DNA of 64,000 nucleotides from CAIUPE01 sp046091665 (GCA_046091665.1 JBJTCD010000097.1:1-64000), one strand, 5' to 3'. Shown: positions 35,110 to 42,555, counted from the stretch's first letter. The notes: a model not told the origin generated them from the sequence alone. Translations and numbers: made by a program.

Positions 35110-35724
35110 ATGCTGCTCTTCGTAGGTCTTGGCAATCCTGGATCACGCTATGCCGGAAACCGTCATAATGTCGGCTTCATGGCGATTGAGGCCATCGCGC
35201 GTCGTTTCAATGCGAAGGCATGGCGCAAACGTTTTCAAGGTGAAAGCACCGAATGTGTGATCGGCCCAGAGAAGGCTTTATTGCTGAAGCCAGAAACCTT
35301 CATGAATAATTCCGGTCAAGCGGTGCAAGAAGCGGCACAGTTTTATAAAATTGAATTGGCTGACATTATCGTTTTTCATGACGAGCTTGATCTCGCTCCG
35401 GGCAAAGTGCGTGTGAAACTTGATGGCGGCAATGCGGGTCATAATGGTCTGCGCTCAATCACGCAGCATTGTGGCAATGCCTATCGGCGCGTACGCATCG
35501 GCATCGGACATCCGGGACATAAGGATGCGGTTCATCCGTGGGTCTTGAATGATTTCTCAAAAGAAGAACGCGAATGGGTCAATGATTTATGTGACGCCAT
35601 GGCTGATCACGCGGATCTTCTCGCCAAACATCAGGATTCAAATTTCCAATCCAAAATTCATCTCGCGATGGAAGCCAAAGGATGGGGGGAGGCAAAAGCG
35701 GACCCCGCTACCGACAAGTCTTGA
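35110..35724 (+). CDS. pth: Peptidyl-tRNA hydrolase
   Basis: A 204-residue essential enzyme that frees tRNA from peptidyl-tRNA dropped by ribosomes. The motif FVGLGNPGSRYAGNRHNVGFMAIE carries the catalytic His (about residue 20) and substrate Asn. NNSGQAVQE, HDELDLAPGKVRVKLDGGNAGHNGLRSI with the catalytic Asp, and YRRVRIGIGHPG are typical. In most relatives ychF follows directly; here a toxin-antitoxin pair lies between. Confidence 0.96.
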   Translation: MLLFVGLGNPGSRYAGNRHNVGFMAIEAIARRFNAKAWRKRFQGESTECVIGPEKALLLKPETFMNNSGQAVQEAAQFYKIELADIIVFHDELDLAPGKVRVKLDGGNAGHNGLRSITQHCGNAYRRVRIGIGHPGHKDAVHPWVLNDFSKEEREWVNDLCDAMADHADLLAKHQDSNFQSKIHLAMEAKGWGEAKADPATDKS

Positions 35725-35771
35725 CATAAGTCCACGAAAACACGATATCACGATCTCACGGAGTTCGTGTC
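35721..35771 (+). promoter_or_regulatory. Promoter and tandem 8-bp operator of the toxin-antitoxin pair
   Basis: TTGACA (35721-35726) overlaps the end of pth; GATATC (35744-35749) lies 17 bp on. Between and over them CACGA recurs at 35733, 35741, 35749 and (as CACGG) 35757, an exact 8-bp period, followed by an inverted CGTG (35666 + 100, i.e. 35766-35769). Ribbon-helix-helix repressors commonly bind such tandem short repeats, so this is probably the autoregulatory operator of the antitoxin. Confidence 0.65.
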
Positions 35772-36050
35772 ATGAAAAATGTGACCATCAGTATGGATGA
35801 GGAGACCGCCGCGTGGGCGCGGGTTGAAGCCGCCAAGGCGGGTAAGAGCCTGTCTCGGTATGTGGGTGATATTTTGGAAGAGCGCCGGACAATTCCAAGC
35901 GCACAAGAGGCATTGGAAAATTTTGAGGCCTTCATGAAAGGGCCTGGACTGAGCGGACTAAGAGAGGCTTGGCACAAGCGGGACGAACTTTATGCCGAAC
36001 ACGAAGAGCGGATTATTTCTCGACACCAATCTTCTCGTTTACGCACTTGA
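35772..36050 (+). CDS. Ribbon-helix-helix antitoxin (VapB-like)
   Basis: A 92-residue protein starting with an RHH DNA-binding domain (MKNVTISMDEETAAWARVEA, AKAGKSLSRYVGDILEERR): a beta strand, then two helices. The remaining 45 residues are acidic/charged and would wrap the toxin. It should repress its own promoter and neutralise the PIN-domain toxin encoded next, whose reading frame overlaps its end by 59 bp. The upstream DNA carries four tandem CACGA repeats at 8-bp spacing. Confidence 0.8.
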   Translation: MKNVTISMDEETAAWARVEAAKAGKSLSRYVGDILEERRTIPSAQEALENFEAFMKGPGLSGLREAWHKRDELYAEHEERIISRHQSSRLRT

Positions 36051-36444
36051 TAATTCGGATCCCTCAAAACGGAACAAGATTGGGCGTATAATAACCTCCG
36101 CAATGGCCGACAAAACGCTTGTTTTAAGCCCTCAAAGCCTGAACGAACTCTATCGTGTGTTAACGGATCGACTGCGTCTTCTTGAGCGGGTTGAAGCGCG
36201 GGACATGATTGGAAATTTCTTGCCGTTTTGCAAAGCACCGCTTGACAGCGAGACCACCCGCCTTGCATGGACAGTGCAAGATCACACGCGGTTTTCATGG
36301 TGGGATTGTCTTTTGTTGGCATCTGCTCTTCGAGCAAAGTGCGAAAAATTTCTAACCGAAGACCTCCAGTCTGGGCGGGTCATTTTCGGAATAACAATTG
36401 AAAATCCTTTTATTGAAATAGATGATTTCGGAAAGACAACTTAA
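35992..36444 (+). CDS. PIN-domain toxin ribonuclease (VapC-like)
   Basis: A 150-residue PIN-domain protein. The acidic residues of the Mg2+-dependent RNase site are present: Asp11 in LFLDTNLLVYAL, Glu in SPQSLNELYRVL, and Asp in FSWWDCLLLASAL, with a last Asp in FLTEDLQ. It should cleave a defined RNA, often an initiator tRNA or rRNA loop in VapC proteins. The start at 35992 overlaps the antitoxin by 59 bp. The TAA stop is immediately followed by the ychF ATG, so the toxin is embedded in the pth-ychF unit. Confidence 0.85.
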   Translation: MPNTKSGLFLDTNLLVYALDNSDPSKRNKIGRIITSAMADKTLVLSPQSLNELYRVLTDRLRLLERVEARDMIGNFLPFCKAPLDSETTRLAWTVQDHTRFSWWDCLLLASALRAKCEKFLTEDLQSGRVIFGITIENPFIEIDDFGKTT

Positions 36445-37542
36445 ATGGGTTTCAAATGCGGTATCGTCGGATTGCCCAATGTCGGCAAATCGACTCTCTT
36501 CAATGCGTTGACGCAAACAGCGGCGGCGCAAGCTGCCAATTATCCCTTCTGCACGATTGAACCCAATGTCGGCGATGTGGCGGTTCCTGATCCGCGCCTT
36601 GATTCATTGGCAGAGATTGCTGGTTCGAAAGAAATCATCCCGACGCGGATTACCTTTGTTGACATCGCAGGCATTGTGCGCGGCGCGTCGAAGGGCGAAG
36701 GATTGGGCAATCAATTCCTTGCCTATATCCGCGAAGTGGATGCCATTGCCCATGTTGTTCGGTGTTTTGAAAATGGCGACATCACCCATGTTGAGGGTCG
36801 TATCGATCCTATCGCCGACATCGAAACGATTGAAACTGAATTAATGCTTGCCGATTTGGATAGTCTTGAAAAGCGCATTGTGCCGCTCGAGAAAAAAGCA
36901 AAGTCCGGCGACAAGGAAGCGAAAGAACAAGTGAGCGTGATGGAGCGTTGCCTCACTTTGTTGCGTGAGGGAAAACCTGCGCGTCTTGCCGAGCGTTCAC
37001 ATGAAGAAGAGCGCACATTCCAGATGCTTAATCTGTTGACGGCAAAACCTGTTCTCTATGTCTGCAATGTCGAAGAAGCGGCGGCCCATGAGGGTAATGG
37101 GTTTTCGGCAAAAGTTTTTGAACGGGCCAAGGCTGAAGGCGCGCGCGCGGTTGTCGTGTCCGCGCAAATCGAAAGCGAGATTGCCGTGATGGATTCCGCC
37201 GATCAGAAAGATTATCTCGAAGCGGTTGGCCTAGATGAACCGGGCCTCAACCGCGTGATCCGTGCGGGCTATGAATTGCTTGAGCTTCTCACTTATTTCA
37301 CGGTGGGCCCGAAAGAAGCGCGCGCATGGACGATCACCAAAGGCACGCGCGCGCCACAGGCTGCGGGTGTCATTCATACGGATTTCGAGAAGGGCTTCAT
37401 TCGCGCCGAGACGATTGCCTATTCAGATTATGTCACCAACAAAGGTGAAGCGGGCGCACGCGAAGCCGGAAAATTCCGTCTTGAAGGCAAAGACTACATC
37501 GTCGCTGATGGCGATGTTCTTCACTTCCGTTTTGCGAATTGA
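36445..37542 (+). CDS. ychF: Redox-regulated ATPase YchF (Obg-family)
   Basis: A 365-residue P-loop protein of the Obg/OLA1 group that prefers ATP over GTP. Walker A GLPNVGKSTLFNALT is at residues 8-22, G3 DIAGIVRGASKGEGLGNQFL near 72, the Asn-rich specificity loop YVCNVEE replaces NKxD, and the C-terminal TGS domain ends FRLEGKDYIVADGDVLHFRFAN. It associates with ribosomes and stress responses. Its ATG touches the toxin stop codon, so translation may be coupled to the toxin reading frame. Confidence 0.97.
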   Translation: MGFKCGIVGLPNVGKSTLFNALTQTAAAQAANYPFCTIEPNVGDVAVPDPRLDSLAEIAGSKEIIPTRITFVDIAGIVRGASKGEGLGNQFLAYIREVDAIAHVVRCFENGDITHVEGRIDPIADIETIETELMLADLDSLEKRIVPLEKKAKSGDKEAKEQVSVMERCLTLLREGKPARLAERSHEEERTFQMLNLLTAKPVLYVCNVEEAAAHEGNGFSAKVFERAKAEGARAVVVSAQIESEIAVMDSADQKDYLEAVGLDEPGLNRVIRAGYELLELLTYFTVGPKEARAWTITKGTRAPQAAGVIHTDFEKGFIRAETIAYSDYVTNKGEAGAREAGKFRLEGKDYIVADGDVLHFRFAN

Positions 37543-37602
37543 GAGTGAGTTAGGGTGTAGGACTCTATAGTTCGTTATTGTGAGTGAACGCTTCCATTTT
37601 TT

Positions 37603-37720
37603 CGTCATTGCGAGCGGTAGCGAAGCAATCCAGCTGATGATGGGCTTTGAAGTGCTATGAAGACATTGCGCCTTTTCTTTTGACTCCAACTGGATTGCTT
37701 CGCATTCGCTCGCAATGACG
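37603..37720. repeat. Intergenic repeat family A, inverted pair
   Basis: A copy reading CGTCATTGCGAGCG then GAAGCAATCCAG (37603-37633) is mirrored by CTGGATTGCTTCG then CGCTCGCAATGACG (37690-37720). The two can pair into a long stem. A partial copy (CGCTCGCAAT) follows at about 37731. The same family recurs at 57735-57820. I see no transposase. Confidence 0.85.
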
Positions 37721-37774
37721 GAGTAAGGTTCGCTCGCAATGGCGGCTTATGTGCCTCACGCACGCAAAAACGGG

Positions 37775-38014
37775 TTAAATTAAATCCGCACCCGTCACGC
37801 GTCTTTCAATGTCGGGAAGTAACGCCTCGGTCTCACTAACTGACTCTTGCAATAAATCTGAAATCAGTGATGCCGTCTCAAGAACGGAATAATCCATCGC
37901 ATCATGAAAGCGTGCTTCGTTCCTGAGCCACATCATCATGCAGTTTAATTCGAGCGTGAAACGCTGCAGACTTTCTTTAAGCGACCGTGGTGGTTTGAAA
38001 TCATAGTCTGGCAT
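37775..38014 (-). CDS. Small protein of unknown function downstream of a structured RNA element
   Basis: A 79-residue, mostly helical, acidic protein with no motif I recognise. Segments are PRSLKESLQRFTLELNCMMMWLRNEA and YSVLETASLISDLLQESVSETEALLPDIERR. There is no signal peptide or membrane segment. The ATG at 38014 is chosen because AGGGA lies 6 nt upstream; the ATG at 38020 touches that ribosome binding site. It stands inside a repeat-rich island. The foldable element at 38042-38236 ends about 28 bp before its start, so that element may be its leader. Confidence 0.6.
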   Translation of the reverse strand: MPDYDFKPPRSLKESLQRFTLELNCMMMWLRNEARFHDAMDYSVLETASLISDLLQESVSETEALLPDIERRVTGADLI

Positions 38015-38041
38015 GTCCATTCCCTATGTTTTCGAAATGAA

Positions 38042-38071
38042 AACGACCCCAGTGCGAACGCACTGGAGTCG
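38042..38071 (-). terminator. Terminator-like hairpin ending the structured element
   Basis: On the minus strand GACTCCAGTGCG pairs with CGCACTGGGGTC (38071-38046, one G-U pair), followed by GTTTTC. The stem is strong but the T run is only four. Its outer five bases (38067-38071) are also part of the long closing helix of the upstream structure. Confidence 0.65.
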
Positions 38072-38236
38072 GGGTGTTAACAAGCCAAAGCAAGATGGCC
38101 GCGACGCTTTTAGTCTCGCGACCTGAACATAACGCCGCCACCCCGACGTGATAGCGTCAGGGCAGTTTGGTCACGGCAGATGCACTGCCGCTTGCTTTGG
38201 AGTTGTTACGCCCCGAGTCATGATATGCATGACCTA
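38042..38236 (-). ncRNA. Candidate structured RNA (long closing helix, three inner hairpins, terminator)
   Basis: Read on the minus strand: a 5' hairpin (38234-38218); the 5' arm of a long helix (38220-38192) that pairs with 38095-38067 at about 24 of 29 positions; and three inner hairpins at 38191-38175 (6 bp, 5-nt loop), 38163-38142 (8 bp) and 38124-38098 (8 bp, 11-nt loop). A terminator-like hairpin comes last. In two inner hairpins and the terminator the one imperfect pair is G-U on the minus strand and A-C on the plus strand, which favours minus-strand transcription. A weak promoter (TTGCGT, 16 bp, TAATCT) lies at 38270-38243. No match to common riboswitch motifs was seen. It is either a leader of the gene at 37775-38014 or a free-standing RNA. 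Confidence 0.6.
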
Positions 38237-38384
38237 AGGGAAGATTATCAGCCCCGCACTAAAACGCAAATCGCCCGACGTGATCCACGCGGACTTTGTG
38301 TTCTAGGCATGAGAGGATGAAGGGACGTGAAGGCGGGTGGGAGAGTTTTAGTAAAATGCGAGCAAATCTCAGCCTGGCATTGCG

Positions 38385-38550
38385 AGCAAAAATGACCGCT
38401 CCTTCTCATGGCCGGGCATGTCCCGGCCATCCACGACTTGTCGCACGAGGTAATCACTCTTAGGTAAGACGTGGATGGCAGGCGATATTTTTTAGAGTTT
38501 TTTGGCCTGCCATGACGGCGGAGAAAATGCGTTCGCTCGCAATGACGGTT
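38385..38550. repeat. Mosaic of short intergenic palindromes
   Basis: ATGGCCGGG/CCCGGCCAT (38408-38416, 38422-38430) is a perfect 9-bp hairpin. ATGGCAGGC/GCCTGCCAT (38475-38483, 38505-38513) is another. Family A fragments (GCATTGCGAGC, CGCTCGCAATGACGG) lie at about 38385 and 38531. The open frame over this stretch (38248-38691, minus) is a translation of repeats and not a gene. Confidence 0.75.
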
Positions 38551-38587
38551 AAGGGGTCTCACCCTCGCTATGACGGTGCTTTTATAT

Positions 38588-38690
38588 CCCTCATCCTGAG
38601 CCGCCGCGAAGCGGCGTGTCGAAGGACGGGTTGATGTTAAGTGTGGTTCGAGACGCATCGCTCTCGCGATGCTCCTCACCATGAGGATCA
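38588..38690. repeat. Intergenic repeat family B, two copies
   Basis: CCCTCATCCTGAG then CGTGTCGAAGGACG (38588-38627) and GGTTCGAGACGC then CTCCTCACCATGAGGA (38645-38689) are inverted copies of one family. The same units recur at 44780-44920. Each has an internal hairpin (for example CCGC-GAA-GCGG). Confidence 0.8.
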
Positions 38691-38724
38691 TGGTTCCTAC
38701 ACCCTACACTCTACTCCCTCGCAC

Positions 38725-39270
38725 TCAATGCCCCTCAAAGGCGAGAAGCGTACGCACGGGTACGCCGAGCGCTTCAAGTTTTTTGCGACCACCGAGATCG
38801 GGAAGATCAATCACGAAACACGCGGCTTCCACATGCGCGCCTAGTCCTTGCAAAAGTTTCGCAGCAGCAACAGCGGTGCCGCCCGTCGCAATCAAATCAT
38901 CAATAAGAATGACGGATTGGCCCGGCGTGATGGCATCTTTGTGCACTTCCATTTCATCAACGCCATATTCAAGCGAATAAGCGATCGACACTTTGTCGTG
39001 CGGAAGTTTTCCTTTTTTTCGGATCGGAATGAAACCCGCTGAGAGTTGATGCGCGACCGCGCCACCCAAAATAAATCCGCGCGCTTCAATACCTGCAACC
39101 TGATCGACCTTGCCGCCGGCAAAAGGCTGCACAAGCTCATCAACCGCGCGACGGAACGCGCGCGCATTGCCAAGCAGCGTCGTGATATCGCGGAATAGAA
39201 TTCCCGGCTTCGGATAATCGGGAATCGTGCGGATCGCGTCGCGCAAAATATCGGAAATTGATGAGTTCAT
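38725..39270 (-). CDS. apt: Adenine phosphoribosyltransferase
   Basis: A 181-residue salvage enzyme converting adenine and PRPP to AMP. The N terminus ISDILRDAIRTIPDYPKPGILFRDITTLL, GIEARGFILGGAVAHQL, FIPIRKKGKLP and the PRPP motif VILIDDLIATGGTAVAAAKLL are all intact. It lies 45 bp after mtnP on the same strand; MtnP releases adenine from methylthioadenosine, and Apt recovers it, so the pair forms a short salvage route. Confidence 0.97.
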   Translation of the reverse strand: MNSSISDILRDAIRTIPDYPKPGILFRDITTLLGNARAFRRAVDELVQPFAGGKVDQVAGIEARGFILGGAVAHQLSAGFIPIRKKGKLPHDKVSIAYSLEYGVDEMEVHKDAITPGQSVILIDDLIATGGTAVAAAKLLQGLGAHVEAACFVIDLPDLGGRKKLEALGVPVRTLLAFEGH

Positions 39271-39315
39271 GGGTCTTTGATCCTTAAGCGAATACGCGTC
39301 TCTTCTCTGTTTATC

Positions 39316-40200
39316 TCAACTGCGGTCTGCTTTCAAAACCCGCCCCGCGACCGCGTCGAGTTTCACTAAGAGCACGGGATCACGCGCGGAAGGCGCCGTC
39401 ATAATCGCATGCTCAAGCGCCTTGTGTGATTCCACCGGACACTCTTCACGCTCGCGTGGAAAATCTTGCGCGAGCCGCGCAATGATGCGCTTCGCCTTCT
39501 CGATATTCTGATGCATGACCTCGATCACGGAGGCAACATCGACAACATCATGATCCGGATGCCAGCAATCAAAATCAGTGACCATCGCAAGCGTTGCATA
39601 AGTGATCTCGGCTTCGCGCGCGAGTTTCGCTTCCGGCATCGCGGTCATACCGATCACAGAATAACCTGCGGCCTTATAAGAAAGACTTTCAGCAAGACTT
39701 GAGAATTGCGGTCCCTCCATCGTCACATAAGTCCCGCCACGCGTGATCGGCACCCCTTCGTCACGACCCGCTTTTGCAATATGATCACATAGGCGCGGCC
39801 CGACAGGATGCGCCATCGATACGTGCGCAACGCAGCCTTTGCCGAAGAAACTCGACTCACGTTTATGTGTGCGATCGACATATTGATCGACAAGAACGAA
39901 AGACCCTGGTGGCAAATCTTCGCGAAAGGATCCACAAGCCGAGAGCGAAACGAGATCGGTCACCCCTGCCCGTTTCATCGCATCGATATTCGCACGGTAA
40001 TTGATGTCTGAGGGCGAGAATCGATGCCCACGACCATGGCGTGGCAAAAAGACAATCTCGGTTTCGCCAATACGCCCTGCACGCAACACGTCTGAGGTCT
40101 CGCCCCAAGGGCTTTCAATCGTCAACTCGTGCAAGCCTTCCAATCCGGGCAAATCATAAACGCCCGAACCGCCAATAATTCCAAGCACCGCTTTGGTCAT
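39316..40200 (-). CDS. mtnP: S-methyl-5'-thioadenosine phosphorylase
   Basis: A 294-residue purine nucleoside phosphorylase-family enzyme that splits methylthioadenosine to adenine and methylthioribose-1-phosphate. Landmarks are LGIIGGSGVYDLPGLEG, FLPRHGRGHRFSPSDINYRANI, GVTDLVSLSACGSFRED, TYVTMEGPQFSSLAES, SVIGMTAMPEAKLAREAEI and FDCWH. It precedes apt, which uses the adenine product. The cytochrome bc1 operon ends just upstream with a terminator between. Confidence 0.95.
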   Translation of the reverse strand: MTKAVLGIIGGSGVYDLPGLEGLHELTIESPWGETSDVLRAGRIGETEIVFLPRHGRGHRFSPSDINYRANIDAMKRAGVTDLVSLSACGSFREDLPPGSFVLVDQYVDRTHKRESSFFGKGCVAHVSMAHPVGPRLCDHIAKAGRDEGVPITRGGTYVTMEGPQFSSLAESLSYKAAGYSVIGMTAMPEAKLAREAEITYATLAMVTDFDCWHPDHDVVDVASVIEVMHQNIEKAKRIIARLAQDFPREREECPVESHKALEHAIMTAPSARDPVLLVKLDAVAGRVLKADRS

Positions 40201-40267
40201 CGCTAACGCCCCGTGAGAGAATCCATTGAACGCTTCATGGGGAAGCGATGCAAGAGCGATGAGTCAA

Positions 40268-40300
40268 AAAAGAAAAAGGCCCCGTTTCCGAGGCCTTTTT
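40268..40300 (-). terminator. Terminator of the petABC operon
   Basis: On the minus strand AAAAAGGCC (40300-40292) pairs with GGCCTTTTT (40281-40273) around a 10-nt loop, and more T residues follow (to 40266). It lies about 25 bp after the cytochrome c1 stop. Confidence 0.92.
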
Positions 40301-40324
40301 ATTCATTCATTCTACTGAATGTCC

Positions 40325-41191
40325 TTAGGCGTGACCCTGAACATTCGACCAGATCTTCTTCTTTGTGAAATAGAGAAGACCCGCGAAGACGAGCAAGAAG
40401 ACGAGTGTCTTGAACGCTATTTCCTTGCGTTGCTCAAGATGAGGTTCAGCGACCCACATCAAAAACGCAGAAACATCCTTGCCATATTGGACAACGGTTT
40501 CTGGCGCCTGCGGTTTGCCATCAGGACCCTTTTCATATGTCACTAGACCATCAAGCAGCGGAGGCGGCATCGCAATCACATTGCCGGGGAAATAGTGATT
40601 GTAATATTTGCCTTCCGGAACAGTGAAGCCTGCGGGCGCTTCTTCATAACCATGCATAAGGGCTGTGATGTAATCGACGCCCTGCTCTTGGAATTGCGTG
40701 AAAATATCGAACACGAAATTCGGGAAGCCGCGCTCATAAGTGCGCGCCTTTGCAATCACCGAAAAATCCGGAGGTGCTGCACCGCCATTGGCTGCCGCAG
40801 CCGCCTGCTTGTTCGGGAAAGGCGACGGCCAAAAATCAGCCGGGCGCGCGGAACGTTCGAAATAATCGCCATTATCATTCGGGCCGTCTTTTACTTTGTA
40901 TGTCGCGGCAAGTGCTTTGATTTGCGCATCTGTGAAACCCGGACCGCCTTCTTGCGAGAGATTGCGGAAGGCGAGCTTATTCATCGAATGGCAACTTGAG
41001 CACACTTCGTGAAACACTTTGAAGCCGCGTTGCAATTGCGTTTCATCATATTTGCCGAAAGGACCCGAGAAGGACCAATCATTACGCGGTGGCGTTACCG
41101 CTGCACCCGAGGCGAAAACGGCACCGGTCATAATGACAGTCGCAAGTGATACAACCGCAAGCCGCGTTGAAAGGGACGAAATGAGTTTCAT
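40325..41191 (-). CDS. petC: Cytochrome c1 of the bc1 complex
   Basis: A 288-residue subunit of ubiquinol-cytochrome c reductase. A signal peptide (MKLISSLSTRLAVVSLATVIMTGAVFASGA) precedes the mature protein. Heme binding is by CSSCH (about residue 57-61) and the Met of NVIAMPPPL. A C-terminal membrane anchor (TLVFLLVFAGLLYF) is followed by KKKIW. The ATG at 41191 has AAGGA 9 nt upstream; a GTG at 41218 overlaps the petB stop but gives no signal peptide advantage. Here c1 and b are separate genes, unlike the fused fbcH of Bradyrhizobium. Confidence 0.94.
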   Translation of the reverse strand: MKLISSLSTRLAVVSLATVIMTGAVFASGAAVTPPRNDWSFSGPFGKYDETQLQRGFKVFHEVCSSCHSMNKLAFRNLSQEGGPGFTDAQIKALAATYKVKDGPNDNGDYFERSARPADFWPSPFPNKQAAAAANGGAAPPDFSVIAKARTYERGFPNFVFDIFTQFQEQGVDYITALMHGYEEAPAGFTVPEGKYYNHYFPGNVIAMPPPLLDGLVTYEKGPDGKPQAPETVVQYGKDVSAFLMWVAEPHLEQRKEIAFKTLVFLLVFAGLLYFTKKKIWSNVQGHA

Positions 41192-41214
41192 CGTTTTAAA
41201 TCCTTTTCGTCCAT

Positions 41215-42492
41215 TCACGCTTTGGTGTTCGGCTCATGCGCAGCGCCTTGCGGCATTGCGAGACCTGAACCTGATTTACCAAGAACCGAGTCTGCGATGG
41301 AAGCCGGCAAGGGCTTTGGCGTTTCGAACAGGCCCAGCAGAGGCAGAATGATGATGAAGTAAGCGAAATAATAGGCTGTGCAGATGCGCGATGCGATCAC
41401 ATAACCACCTTCTGGTGGCTTCGCACCCAACCATCCGAGTAACACGCATGTGATCGCAAAGAGCGCAAAGAACACTTGGAACACGGGACGATAACGGCCG
41501 GAGCGAACGCGTGATGTATCGAGCCACGGCAAGAACACCAAAATCGCAATCGAACCAAACATAGCAAGCACGCCAAGGAGTTTGTCGGGGATCGCACGCA
41601 AGATCGCGTAGAAGGGTAAGAAATACCATTCAGGAACGATATGCGCAGGCGTCACAGCCGGATTGGCTTCGATGTAATTGTCGGCGTGGCCGAGGAAGTT
41701 CGGAATATAGAAAGCGAACCACACATAGACCATCAAGAAGCACACAAGCGCCAAGGCATCCTTTACGGTGAAATAAGGATGGAAAGGCAATGTGTCCTTA
41801 TCCGTCTTCTTCTCAATGCCTGCCGGATTGTTCGAACCCGGAACATGCAGCGCCCAGATATGGAGCACAACAACGCCCGCAATCATGAACGGCAAGAGAT
41901 AGTGAAGCGAGAAGAAGCGGTTCAATGTCGGATTGGCAACCGAATAACCACCCCACAAGAAGGTGACGATCGTATCGCCCACAACAGGGATCGCCGAGAA
42001 GAGATTGGTGATCACGGTTGCGCCCCAGAAGCTCATTTGACCCCAAGGCAGAACGTAACCCATAAAAGCGGTTGCCATCATCAACAAGAAGATGATCACG
42101 CCGAGGATCCAGAGAATTTCACGCGGCGCTTTGTAGGAGCCGTAATAGAAACCACGGAACATATGGATATAGACCGCGATGAAGAACATCGAAGCGCCAT
42201 TGGCGTGAAGATAACGGATCATCCAGCCATAATTCACATCGCGCATGATCGACTCGACCGAGGCGAAGGCCATATCCGCATGCGGTGTGTAATGCATCGC
42301 GAGCACAACGCCCGTCACAATCTGTGCAACGAGCATGAAGGCAAGAATACCGCCAAAGGTCCATAGATAATTGAGGTTCCGCGGATTGGGGAACACAACG
42401 AAGGAAGAGTGGATCAAACCAACAATTGGAAGACGGCTTTCAAACCACTTTCCGAATGCGCTGGTGGGTACATAGGTGGAGGGTCCGCTCAT
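41215..42492 (-). CDS. petB: Cytochrome b of the bc1 complex
   Basis: A 425-residue integral membrane subunit carrying hemes bL and bH and both quinone sites. It has eight or so hydrophobic helices. Heme-ligand His pairs are in ALAMHYTPHADMAF-region and RYLHANGASMFFIAVYIHMFRG, and in LHYLLPFMIAGVVVLHIWALH. The Qo PEWY motif is present as VPEWYFLPFYAILRAIPDK. A full-length, unfused cytochrome b. It lies 63 bp after petA and 23 bp before petC. Confidence 0.97.
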   Translation of the reverse strand: MSGPSTYVPTSAFGKWFESRLPIVGLIHSSFVVFPNPRNLNYLWTFGGILAFMLVAQIVTGVVLAMHYTPHADMAFASVESIMRDVNYGWMIRYLHANGASMFFIAVYIHMFRGFYYGSYKAPREILWILGVIIFLLMMATAFMGYVLPWGQMSFWGATVITNLFSAIPVVGDTIVTFLWGGYSVANPTLNRFFSLHYLLPFMIAGVVVLHIWALHVPGSNNPAGIEKKTDKDTLPFHPYFTVKDALALVCFLMVYVWFAFYIPNFLGHADNYIEANPAVTPAHIVPEWYFLPFYAILRAIPDKLLGVLAMFGSIAILVFLPWLDTSRVRSGRYRPVFQVFFALFAITCVLLGWLGAKPPEGGYVIASRICTAYYFAYFIIILPLLGLFETPKPLPASIADSVLGKSGSGLAMPQGAAHEPNTKA

Positions 42493-42555
42493 GGCTTTAT
42501 CCCTAAGGCTTGGGTCCTTCGACCCGGAAACAATTCAAATGATGAAAGACGCTTC

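Noticed and set aside
38067..38220. Long inverted repeat considered as an integron attC site
   Set aside because: The R boxes (RYYYAAC and GTTRRRY) do not match, the inner part has three separate hairpins, and no integrase or cassette is near.
38067..38220. Inverted repeat considered as a retron msr-msd RNA
   Set aside because: A retron needs an adjacent reverse transcriptase gene; none is present within the window.
38248..38691. Open frame of 147 codons on the minus strand in the repeat island
   Set aside because: It translates family A/B repeats and palindromes, has no domain and no ribosome binding site.
41641..42366. Long open frame (241 codons) opposite petB
   Set aside because: It is the antisense shadow of cytochrome b, rich in His/Arg, with no domain.
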